Shown one piece after another: positions 22,625 to 30,635 of a stretch of DNA of 39,596 nucleotides (its first letter is position 1; each line of letters starts with the position of its first letter). Below the pieces are notes generated by a model, which was not told where the DNA came from, did no database searches, and saw nothing but the letters and a program-made list of their open reading frames with translations. The position numbers were made by a program, and so were the translations under genes. Source of the DNA: Candidatus Daviesbacteria bacterium (lineage in GTDB: Bacteria; Patescibacteriota; Microgenomatia; Daviesbacterales; UBA10151); NCBI GenBank assembly GCA_016198275.1, contig JACQIX010000012.1:1-39596 (forward strand). Reading direction: 5' to 3'.

Positions 22625-23179
22625 GTGAATAATCTGAAAAAATCTGCTCAAGTTTCATTCAAAGGATTTACTTTGGTGGAACTTTTAGTAGTTATAGCAA
22701 TTATTGCCATTTTAGCAGCGGTGGTAATTTTGATTATTAATCCGTTAGAACTTACGCGAAGAGGAAGAGATGCTGCCAGACTTACAGATCTGGCCAATTT
22801 ACAAAGCGCCATTACTGTGGCAGTACAGGAAGCCACTGGTGCCGGTGCAGTAGGAGTACTGTGCAAACAATCAGGGTCATATCCGTGTAGCGGGTCCTCC
22901 CATACCGGTACAAGATCATCCAACGGTACCGGATGGTCAAAGGTGGATTTGTCAATTCAACAAAGCGTGTCTGTGCCAACTTTGCCGGTTGACCCGACCA
23001 ATGATGCTACCCTTCACTACACTTATTGTGCTGATAATGATACCTGGGAAATTGATACGGTTTTGGAGTCAGCGCAACAATCAGGCAAGATGATTGCTGA
23101 TGGTGGAAATGAGGACAGTAGGTATGAGACTGGTTCTGACTTAAACTTAATTGCCTTAGCCGGGGTTTGTACTTACTAA
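22625..23179 (+). CDS. Type IV prepilin (possible major pilin)
   Basis: Prepilin peptidase site KG|FTLVELLVVIAIIAILAAVVILIINP; strong upstream -35/-10 and an A/G-rich SD. The exact start codon is uncertain. Confidence 0.9.
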   Translation: MNNLKKSAQVSFKGFTLVELLVVIAIIAILAAVVILIINPLELTRRGRDAARLTDLANLQSAITVAVQEATGAGAVGVLCKQSGSYPCSGSSHTGTRSSNGTGWSKVDLSIQQSVSVPTLPVDPTNDATLHYTYCADNDTWEIDTVLESAQQSGKMIADGGNEDSRYETGSDLNLIALAGVCTY

Positions 23180-23202
23180 GCATAAGCTTTGGTTAGAAGA
23201 GA

Positions 23203-24102
23203 ATGAATATCTGGTTTATTTTAACAGGTTTTGTAATAGGGGCATTACTGGGTAGTTTGGTAAAAGCATTGGCTGACCGTAGTTTATCCAAAAGGTCGTT
23301 TTGGGGAAGGTCGTACTGTACTTTTTGTAAAAAGAATTTACACTGGTACGACCTTTTTCCCATAATTTCTTTTTTAATTTTGCGGGGGAGGTGCCGGTAT
23401 TGCCATAAAAAGATAAGTATTGAGTATTTGCTGGTGGAGGTAGTTTTAGGAGCTCTGGTGGCTGTTACTTTTTGGCAAAGCTTTCCCAGTTTCCAACCAG
23501 TTTCCAGTTTTCAGTTTTTACTAAAAATATTTGATTTGCTTTTTAAAACTTTCTTTATAACAGTTTTATCAGTACTTATCTTAACTGACATTAAGAAAAT
23601 GTTTATTCCGGATAGGGTGGTTCTGCCTGCCATAGTCATTGGTTTTCTATTAAGTTTGGGCCTAACTATTTATAAGATCTCCTACTTATATTATTACCTT
23701 AATCAAACGCCCATTGGTAGATTACTGCTTCCTCCCAAAAGCGATTATTTCTTAAGACACGCAATTTATAATGCCTCGCCACTTTTATCCGGGGTTTTAA
23801 TGGCTGTAATAATCGGAGGGTTTTTTATGAGCTTGATTATAATTACCAAAGGCAAAGGCATGGGTGGAGGGGATGTTAAGCTGGGTGCTTTTATGGGATT
23901 AATGCTGGGTTTTCCGCAGGCTTTGATTGCCATAATCTTATCCTTTTTAAGCGGGGCAATATTTTCCATTATTTTAATTATTTTAGGGAGAAAACACTTT
24001 GGCCAATCTATCCCCTTTGGACCTTTTTTAGTAATAGGCAGCCTGGCAGTGATTTTTTGGGGAGAGCAGATACTTAATTGGTATTTACATTTGTCAATTT
24101 AG
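23203..24102 (+). CDS. pilD: Prepilin peptidase (A24 family)
   Basis: GALLGSLVKALADR, CxxC pairs (YCTFCKKN...RCRYCHKK), catalytic aspartates LTDIKKMFIPD and GGGDVKLGAFMGLMLG. Confidence 0.93.
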   Translation: MNIWFILTGFVIGALLGSLVKALADRSLSKRSFWGRSYCTFCKKNLHWYDLFPIISFLILRGRCRYCHKKISIEYLLVEVVLGALVAVTFWQSFPSFQPVSSFQFLLKIFDLLFKTFFITVLSVLILTDIKKMFIPDRVVLPAIVIGFLLSLGLTIYKISYLYYYLNQTPIGRLLLPPKSDYFLRHAIYNASPLLSGVLMAVIIGGFFMSLIIITKGKGMGGGDVKLGAFMGLMLGFPQALIAIILSFLSGAIFSIILIILGRKHFGQSIPFGPFLVIGSLAVIFWGEQILNWYLHLSI

Positions 24103-24117
24103 CTTTAAAATGGGGGC

Positions 24118-24147
24118 TTGACAGAAATTTTCGGGTATGCCAATAAT
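24118..24147 (+). promoter_or_regulatory. Sigma70-like promoter of the second prepilin gene
   Basis: TTGACA (24118-24123) and AATAAT (24142-24147) with an 18-bp spacer; ATG at 24157. Confidence 0.55.
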
Positions 24148-24156
24148 GGATTATAG

Positions 24157-24588
24157 ATGAAAAAATTTCTGCCCAAATCAGTTAATAACCTTCAAGGTTT
24201 TACCTTAGTTGAACTGTTAGTTGTTATTTCCATAGTTGCCATACTTTCAGTTATTGGAATTACATTGTATTCCGGACTTCAGCAAAATGCCAGGGATGCT
24301 AAGAGGAAAGCAGATATAGAGGCGATTTCTAAAGCATTAGAAACAAATTATAATAGCGCTTCACCAACACCTTACCCTATTCTAGCAGCTACCATGTTTG
24401 CATCAGGAGCTATTCCAACTGATCCTCGAACCGGTGCTGCTTATACAGGTATACCAGCCGCCGCCGCCGCAACATATATGGTTTGTGCAACTCTTGAAAG
24501 AAATACAGGTAATGCTACTTCAAATGCAGGAGTCGGTCTAGGAACAACAACTACTGGTGGATTCCATTGCCGACAGAACACACAATAA
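24157..24588 (+). CDS. Type IV prepilin-like protein
   Basis: QG|FTLVELLVVISIVAILSVIGITLYSGLQQNARDAKRKADIEAI. Confidence 0.9.
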   Translation: MKKFLPKSVNNLQGFTLVELLVVISIVAILSVIGITLYSGLQQNARDAKRKADIEAISKALETNYNSASPTPYPILAATMFASGAIPTDPRTGAAYTGIPAAAAATYMVCATLERNTGNATSNAGVGLGTTTTGGFHCRQNTQ

Positions 24589-24611
24589 TACCTCTCCAAT
24601 CTATATCAATT

Positions 24612-25103
24612 ATGAGATTAAAACGGAATGGTTTTACCTTAGTTGAACTTCTGGTTGTTATTGCCATTATTGCCATACTTTCTATAATTGGCATAGTAGC
24701 ATTCAGCGCATTTGTTAAAAATGCCCGGGATGCCAGGAGGCAATCTGATTTAAAAATTATCCAGTCTGCTTTGGAAGAATATTTTGCCGACCAAAAATAT
24801 TATCCTACTTCGATGAGTTTTACTGCCACTTTTGCTCTGACAAATGCTACTGGTTTGTCGCCAGCCCCGCCAGTTACTAAAACTTACTTAAACAATGTGC
24901 CGATTGGCCCTACCGGCAGTTCTGAGTACCAATATAAAGCCTTAAAACGGAGCGGAGTTACATGGGTAGATTGTGCCGGTGCCAGTCCTTGTTACGGATA
25001 TTGTTTATATGCAAAATCAGAAAATCTGACACAAAGTGTTATTCCTTGTACTTCAAATAATCCAGATTCAGTAGTATTTAAACTTGAAGTTACATCTCCA
25101 TAG
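24612..25103 (+). CDS. Type IV prepilin-like protein
   Basis: MRLKRNG|FTLVELLVVIAIIAILSIIGIVAFSAFVKNARDARRQSDLKIIQSALEEYF. Start at ATG 24612 preferred over 24567. Confidence 0.9.
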   Translation: MRLKRNGFTLVELLVVIAIIAILSIIGIVAFSAFVKNARDARRQSDLKIIQSALEEYFADQKYYPTSMSFTATFALTNATGLSPAPPVTKTYLNNVPIGPTGSSEYQYKALKRSGVTWVDCAGASPCYGYCLYAKSENLTQSVIPCTSNNPDSVVFKLEVTSP

Positions 25104-25123
25104 TGTTACGTTAATATAGCCAT

Positions 25124-25687
25124 ATGAAATCTTTCGGATATACACTGGTTGAACTGTTAGTTGTTATTTCAATAATGGCTATTTTAGGGGCAATAGGTTT
25201 TGCCGGTTTTAAAAATTTTGCCGAAGACCAAATTTTGACCAAAGCTACCGGAGTGGTTCAGACTGTTTTAAGGCTGGCCCAATCCAATGCCACAGCTGGA
25301 GTTTTTTGCAATGGTAGCGGCGGAGCAATCTGGAGGGTAAAATTTGAAAATCAATTTAAGCTGGATTTGATTTGTGCACTTCCTATAGCAACTCCCCCGG
25401 TTGCTTACACTCTAAGAAGTTATAATTTAGAAAATGCCAAAGTATTATCCATCACCAGTTCTGCCTGCTCTTCACCCCCGCCTATTTTTCCTAATTTTTA
25501 TCTGTTTGTAAATTACAGCCCGATTAACGGAAAAGTAGATTTTTACAGGGCTGATGGTAACGACGATTGCATTAATGGTAACCAATCACTTCCTAATCCA
25601 ACTTTGACTATTGAGTTGCAAAATACCAAAAATTTAAAGACCAAAAAAGTTATCTTATCTAAAGGAGGGTCAATAGATGTACAGTGA
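25124..25687 (+). CDS. Pseudopilin (GspH/FimT-like)
   Basis: MKSFG|YTLVELLVVISIMAILGAIGFAGFKNFAEDQILTKATGVVQTVLRLAQSNA. Confidence 0.85.
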   Translation: MKSFGYTLVELLVVISIMAILGAIGFAGFKNFAEDQILTKATGVVQTVLRLAQSNATAGVFCNGSGGAIWRVKFENQFKLDLICALPIATPPVAYTLRSYNLENAKVLSITSSACSSPPPIFPNFYLFVNYSPINGKVDFYRADGNDDCINGNQSLPNPTLTIELQNTKNLKTKKVILSKGGSIDVQ

Positions 25688-26234
25688 GAAAGGGCAGAGT
25701 TTGATGGAGTTGGTGGTGGTGGTGGCAGTGATTGCGGTGGTAGTGGGGGCATTGGTTTTTGCCACCATTGCCTCTTTGCGCAATGCCAGTTTTGCCAAAA
25801 ATCAGGCCCAGGCCACCAAATTGGCCCAGGAAGGGATAGAAAGGGTGAGGTCTGGCAGAGACAGAAATCAGCAAATCAATTGTCCCTTTTGTACTCCTTC
25901 TGTAGTTTCTTGGAATGGAGATGATAGCGGGAACGGCAGTATTTGGAATTATCAGATAAACTCTAATTGCGGCAATCTTGCTGCCACCCCTCCTCTTTAT
26001 TGTTATTTTAATGTAACCAACCAAGGGGCCCTTAACCATCTAATTGCGGCATCGGATATTCCATCCGGGGCAGAAGGCATACCTGCTGCGGACCCTGTTT
26101 TTAGAAGAGTTGTCATAATTTCTGATGATGCGAATTTTGCTACTCAGAAAGAAGTGACAGTTATTGTTAGATGGACTGATTTTTCAGGGTCTCATGAGTC
26201 AAGGCTTACTACTTATTTAAGAAAGGTTCAATGA
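25677..26234 (+). CDS. Minor pilin / pseudopilin (PilV/GspI-like)
   Basis: MYSEKG|QSLMELVVVVAVIAVVVGALVFATIASLRNASFAKNQAQATKLAQEGIERVRSGRD; preceded by SD AAAGGAGGG. Confidence 0.85.
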   Translation: MYSEKGQSLMELVVVVAVIAVVVGALVFATIASLRNASFAKNQAQATKLAQEGIERVRSGRDRNQQINCPFCTPSVVSWNGDDSGNGSIWNYQINSNCGNLAATPPLYCYFNVTNQGALNHLIAASDIPSGAEGIPAADPVFRRVVIISDDANFATQKEVTVIVRWTDFSGSHESRLTTYLRKVQ

Positions 26235-26851
26235 ATATATCTAAAAAGGGATTTACATTGATAGAAATTTTAGTGGTAATGATGGTTTTATCTCTGATTG
26301 GAGTTTTAATTTTAATTATCTTTACCAGAACTCTGAGAGGAAGCAATAAATCGCAAATTATTACTTTCATCAAACAAAACGGACAATCGGTTTTAGAAAA
26401 TTTTGATAAAAATGTCAGAAACTCCGACGGGGTGATTTGTCCGGCCATTACTGCCCCGAATCCAAGCACTTTGGTCATTAAAAAAGGTGGCATCTATATC
26501 CGCTATAGATTTGTGGTCCCAGCTCCTCCTGCTAATCCCATTGCCAATGGCCGGATTCAACAGGATAATCCTGTTAAACAGATTAATGTGCAAACCGGCA
26601 AAGAGGAAACAGATCCGGAATTTGCCAACAGAATCTGTCTTGATCCGATGCCGGATCCTGTTGTTATCACTGACACCAACACCAAAACAGGGGTTTCAGT
26701 AGAAAACGGTTCATTTACCAGAAACAGGTCCGCCGGATTTGCTGATCTGGTGACGATTCAGTTTGATTTAAAGCCCGGAGTATCTGCCCGTGAAGCAGCA
26801 ACAGGCTCCATTGACCCGGTAAATTTTACAACCACAATTCAATTAAGGTGA
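26231..26851 (+). CDS. Minor pilin / pseudopilin (PilW/GspJ-like)
   Basis: MNISKKG|FTLIEILVVMMVLSLIGVLILIIFTRTLRGS; overlaps upstream gene by 4 nt. Confidence 0.85.
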   Translation: MNISKKGFTLIEILVVMMVLSLIGVLILIIFTRTLRGSNKSQIITFIKQNGQSVLENFDKNVRNSDGVICPAITAPNPSTLVIKKGGIYIRYRFVVPAPPANPIANGRIQQDNPVKQINVQTGKEETDPEFANRICLDPMPDPVVITDTNTKTGVSVENGSFTRNRSAGFADLVTIQFDLKPGVSAREAATGSIDPVNFTTTIQLR

Positions 26852-26858
26852 CAAGAAG

Positions 26859-26893
26859 GGATCCTTCGACTCACTACGCTCGCTCAGGATGAC
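26859..26893. repeat. Intergenic repeat-like element
   Basis: GGATCCTTCGACTCACTACGCTCGCTCAGGATGAC with ATCCT...AGGAT ends; resembles the widespread 'CCTTCGACTnnGCTCAGG' class of interspersed sequences. Confidence 0.5.
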
Positions 26894-26925
26894 AAAATGC
26901 GTTAAGAGATTGTACGCACTTTGTC
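26891..26925 (+). other. RNA hairpin between two minor-pilin genes
   Basis: GACAAAATGCG...CGCACTTTGTC: 11-bp stem with one mismatch and a 13-nt loop; no U-tract follows. Confidence 0.45.
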
Positions 26926-26945
26926 AAATATGTTAAGGTGAAAGT

Positions 26946-27842
26946 ATGGTAAAACAAAACAAAAATGGTCAGATTGTCTTGGGATTAATTTTGGTGATGG
27001 TAGTGGCTTTAGGCATCGGATTATCAGTTGTTCAAAAAAGTCTGGTTGATGTTTCTACTGCCACCAAAATTGAGCAATCCTCCAGATCATTTTCAGCAGC
27101 AGAAGCAGGTATTGAAAAAGCCCTAAGAGGTGGCACTTGTGGAATAGGTTGTGTGAATTTTCCGGATAGTAAGGCAAATGTGATTGATACAGGTTTGCTC
27201 CCCGCTATTCCTCCTCCGTTTACTTCCCAAACTGCCTCGGAATATCCTGCTTTATCCAAAGAAGAAGTGGCACATGCCTGGCTTGCAGATTATTCCTCAG
27301 CCACTAACCCACCTCCCCCTTTTTATAAACTTAATTCCCTTTTGGTATATTGGGGTTCCCCAACCTCTGCTGTAAATGATAAGCCTGCTTTGGAGATTAA
27401 AGTGGTGATATATAATGCAACAGCAGGTTATACGGTAATGCCTTTTTATTTGGATGCTGACAGTTTAAGAGCTGCAAAGAATAAATTTACCGATGCTTCA
27501 GCAAATTGCAATACACCCTCAATTACCACTACTTTTGGCCCTAACAGGCAGTTTTTATGTCTCAGCACGCTTAGCGGATGGGTCTCAACAGACACTTTAA
27601 TGCTAGTTAGAGCCAGGTTTTTATATAGTGCAAATTCTCAGCCGTTTGCCGTGAAATCTACCTCCACTGGTTGTGCTGATGTCGCTGCCGGTTGTTACCT
27701 GCCTCCACAAGCCAGGATTTTGGTCTCTACCGGCATATCAGGAGAAACTCAAAGAAGGGTGATGCTGTATCAGGAAAATAAAGTTACTCCTTTTTATTTT
27801 GATTATGCCATTTTTTCCGCAGGAGAAGTAGTCAAGAAGTAA
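26946..27842 (+). CDS. PilX/GspK-like minor pilin lacking Glu5
   Basis: MVKQNKNG|QIVLGLILVMVVALGIGLSVVQKSLVDVSTATKIEQSSRSFSAAEAGIEKAL; the AAEAGIEKA segment is typical of PilX N-termini; position 5 is Gly, not Glu. Confidence 0.8.
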   Translation: MVKQNKNGQIVLGLILVMVVALGIGLSVVQKSLVDVSTATKIEQSSRSFSAAEAGIEKALRGGTCGIGCVNFPDSKANVIDTGLLPAIPPPFTSQTASEYPALSKEEVAHAWLADYSSATNPPPPFYKLNSLLVYWGSPTSAVNDKPALEIKVVIYNATAGYTVMPFYLDADSLRAAKNKFTDASANCNTPSITTTFGPNRQFLCLSTLSGWVSTDTLMLVRARFLYSANSQPFAVKSTSTGCADVAAGCYLPPQARILVSTGISGETQRRVMLYQENKVTPFYFDYAIFSAGEVVKK

Positions 27843-27844
27843 TA

Positions 27845-28246
27845 ATGAACAGCCAGAAAGGCACCTCCCTAACAGAATTATTATTGGTAGTTGTAGTGGT
27901 AGGGGTAATCATTGTGTTGATGGCTAATTTACCCAATGCGGTGGGTTTAATCACTAAAAGTTATCACCTTAGCTTGGTGAGAGAAATCGTGGCCAAGCAA
28001 ATTGAAGATAAAAGAACAATAAGTTTTGTTAATTTAGTAAACGGTACCTCAGCAATAGCAGATTCAAGGTTTAGTTTACTGCCTGCCGGAGTCGGCACAG
28101 TGGTGGTAGAAGATTGCAGTGTGCAAATTTGCACCAATGGGGAAAGCCTAAAAAAAATTACGGTCACAGTTTCTTGGAAAGAGAGCAATAAAGTTCAAAC
28201 AGCCAGCTTAGATACTTTTATTGGAGAAGGGGGGATAAATCAGTGA
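27845..28246 (+). CDS. Minor pilin / pseudopilin (second PilV/GspI-like)
   Basis: MNSQKG|TSLTELLLVVVVVGVIIVLMANLPNAVG. Confidence 0.82.
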   Translation: MNSQKGTSLTELLLVVVVVGVIIVLMANLPNAVGLITKSYHLSLVREIVAKQIEDKRTISFVNLVNGTSAIADSRFSLLPAGVGTVVVEDCSVQICTNGESLKKITVTVSWKESNKVQTASLDTFIGEGGINQ

Positions 28247-28815
28247 GACAAAAGGGGCTGACTTTAATTGAGCTTTTTGTAGCCATGGGGATAGCCTCGG
28301 TGGTAGGAGTGTTACTCTTGGTTATTATTGTGAGTAGTGCAGGAGTTTTTTATAAGGAATCCTCCAAACTAACCGAAGGCTTAAATATTAATGATACCCT
28401 TTCCAAGGTAAGAGAGACTATCAAGCAATCAAGCGCCATTATTGTTTTATTAACACAAGGAGGAGATACTTATACCTCAGGAGCAACAGAGATAGTTTTT
28501 AAAGTGCCTGCAATTGATTCATCAAATAACATCCTGGCCAATACTTTTGATTATTTTGTCTTTTTTTTGGACAGCAATAAGCTGAGGTTTAGAACTTTTC
28601 CGGATGCTTTGAGTTTCCGAAAAGCCCAGGATCAAATATTTTCTACCTCAGTAGACAGTTTGCATTTTCAATATTATGACTTAGCTAACCCGCCTGTTGA
28701 AGTAATACCTATAAATGCTGCCAAGGTGAAAATTACTTTAACGCTGAAACAAAAAAACGGCCTGAATTATGAAAAAACAACAGCCACTTCTGAGGCAAAT
28801 TTAAGAAATTTATGA
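28243..28815 (+). CDS. Minor pilin / pseudopilin (second PilW/GspJ-like)
   Basis: GTG start overlapping the upstream stop; MRQKG|LTLIELFVAMGIASVVGVLLLVIIVSSAGVFYKESSKL. Confidence 0.82.
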   Translation: MRQKGLTLIELFVAMGIASVVGVLLLVIIVSSAGVFYKESSKLTEGLNINDTLSKVRETIKQSSAIIVLLTQGGDTYTSGATEIVFKVPAIDSSNNILANTFDYFVFFLDSNKLRFRTFPDALSFRKAQDQIFSTSVDSLHFQYYDLANPPVEVIPINAAKVKITLTLKQKNGLNYEKTTATSEANLRNL

Positions 28816-30590
28816 AAAAACAGAAAGGTCAAATACTTGTCCTGGTCTTTGTAACCATGGGGGTAGTTTTATTTACGGTTTTGTCTGTTATTGCCGGAGC
28901 CCAGATATATTTTTCCAATGCTGCGTATAACCTTAATTTGGAAAAAGCAACCCATCTGGCAGAAGCCGGAGTAGATAAGGCCTTCGCCTCTTTAAATAAA
29001 ACCGGAGGGTCTTATAACGGTGAGCCGGAAACAGTTTTAGGTGACGGTTCATATTCTGTCACAGTTACCAACAAAGATGTGGCAACAAAGATTTTACAAG
29101 TTACTGGTTACCTTCCCAGTAAAACAAATCCTAAAGTTAAAAGAATGGTGATAGTTCAGGCTTCAAAAGGAATAGGAATATCTTTTGTTTATGGGATGCA
29201 GATTGGCAATGGGGGTTTAACCATGGGAAATGACGCTACTTTTAATGGGTCTTTGTATTCTAATGGTAATATCTTGGGAGGAAATAACTCTATTTTTACA
29301 GGTGATGTCTGGGTAGCCGGAGCAGGTCAGGCAACGGCCGATCAGCAAAGCGACTGTACCGGCGCAAATTGCCAGGATTATATTTTTGGAAAAAGTGTTA
29401 GCGGCGAAAACCGCCAAGATGTGGCGCAGAGTTTTAAGCCCTCCGACAGTGGAAATTTAAACAAAGTAGCCATAAAACTTAAAAAGGTAGGTTCGCCGGC
29501 TAATCCTACTGTCAGAATAATGTCTGATTCCAGCGGGAAGCCTAATAAAAACGGGGTCTTAGCAATAGGTACCCTGTCTGCCAATTTAGTTACCAGCCAA
29601 TATAGTTTTGTGGATGTGACATTTAATACTACCCCCAGCCTGGAGGATGGTCAGAATTATTGGGTGATGATCCACAGTGCATCGCTGGATAATTCAAACT
29701 ATTGGATTTGGTCGTTGGATCTTGGGCAAGGTTATAATCAGGGGATTCCCAAATGGTCCCCTAACTGGCAAGCCGGAAACCCTTCATGGAATAGCATTAG
29801 TGGAGATTTAGGTTTTCAAACTTATATGGGCGGAGTGCCTACATCGTTGAATTTAACTTCCGGCTCCAGTGTGAATGGTAATGTTCATGCCAATACCATT
29901 ACTGGTAATATTACTATCTCTAAAGATGCTTATTATCAAACCCTTGGTCCTTCAGTTTTGGTGCAGGGGATCAAATACCCAGGATCTTCCGATCCTGCCC
30001 CGGCTGTTTTTCCCATTTCCGAAGCCAATATTAGCGATTGGAAGGCAGAGGCAGAAGCTGCAGGTGTGACTAATGGAGATATCACAGATTGTGTAGCAAC
30101 TTTAGGTCCCGGCAAAATAACCGGCAATGTTTCTTTAGGCAATAGTTGTAATGTTACAATTAAATCCCCTGTTTGGATTACAGGGACATTAACTCTTGGT
30201 AACACCACCAAGTTTACTCTTGACCAAAGTTTTGCAGCCTTCTCCGGCATAATTATTATTGATGGGAAGATTACTTTGGGCAACGGGGTGGACTTTTTAG
30301 GTTCAGGAACATCAGGTAGTTACTTAATGCTGCTTGCCACTTATAATTCCATAGTTAATGGAGGTGTGGCGATTGATTCCGGGAACTCATCAATAAGCGG
30401 CATTTTATATGCGCCTTTCGGAAAAGTTGAACTGTCAAATGGAGCCAGTTTTAAGGAGATTACTGCTTGGGAGATTGGCCTCGGCAATAATGCTACGCTA
30501 AATTATCAATCAGGCATGGCTCAGGCATTTTTCTCATCAGGACCATCAGGATCTTATTCCTTAATAAAAGGAACATACCAAGTGAAATAA
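28812..30590 (+). CDS. Large PilX-like pilus protein with mosaic, probably adhesive ectodomain
   Basis: 592 aa; MKKQKG|QILVLVFVTMGVVLFTVLSVIAGAQIYFSNAAYNLNLEKATHLAEAGVDKAFASL. Gly/Asn-rich repetitive segments (GNGGLTMGNDATFNGSLYSNGNILGGNNSIFTGDVWVAG) interrupted by a beta-rich segment QSFKPSDSGNLNKVAIKLKKVGSPANPTVRIMSDS...SGDLGFQTYMGG. Confidence 0.82.
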   Translation: MKKQKGQILVLVFVTMGVVLFTVLSVIAGAQIYFSNAAYNLNLEKATHLAEAGVDKAFASLNKTGGSYNGEPETVLGDGSYSVTVTNKDVATKILQVTGYLPSKTNPKVKRMVIVQASKGIGISFVYGMQIGNGGLTMGNDATFNGSLYSNGNILGGNNSIFTGDVWVAGAGQATADQQSDCTGANCQDYIFGKSVSGENRQDVAQSFKPSDSGNLNKVAIKLKKVGSPANPTVRIMSDSSGKPNKNGVLAIGTLSANLVTSQYSFVDVTFNTTPSLEDGQNYWVMIHSASLDNSNYWIWSLDLGQGYNQGIPKWSPNWQAGNPSWNSISGDLGFQTYMGGVPTSLNLTSGSSVNGNVHANTITGNITISKDAYYQTLGPSVLVQGIKYPGSSDPAPAVFPISEANISDWKAEAEAAGVTNGDITDCVATLGPGKITGNVSLGNSCNVTIKSPVWITGTLTLGNTTKFTLDQSFAAFSGIIIIDGKITLGNGVDFLGSGTSGSYLMLLATYNSIVNGGVAIDSGNSSISGILYAPFGKVELSNGASFKEITAWEIGLGNNATLNYQSGMAQAFFSSGPSGSYSLIKGTYQVK

Positions 30591-30635
30591 TTTTCAATAT
30601 AGACTGTCAAAACAAAATGTTGTTAAAATAAATTA

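Noticed and set aside
29981-29996. AGGATC-ttcc-GATCCT hairpin inside the 592-aa pilus protein
   Set aside because: Single 6-bp stem; the encoded YPGSSDPAP segment seems compatible with normal protein sequence. No second copy noticed in the window.
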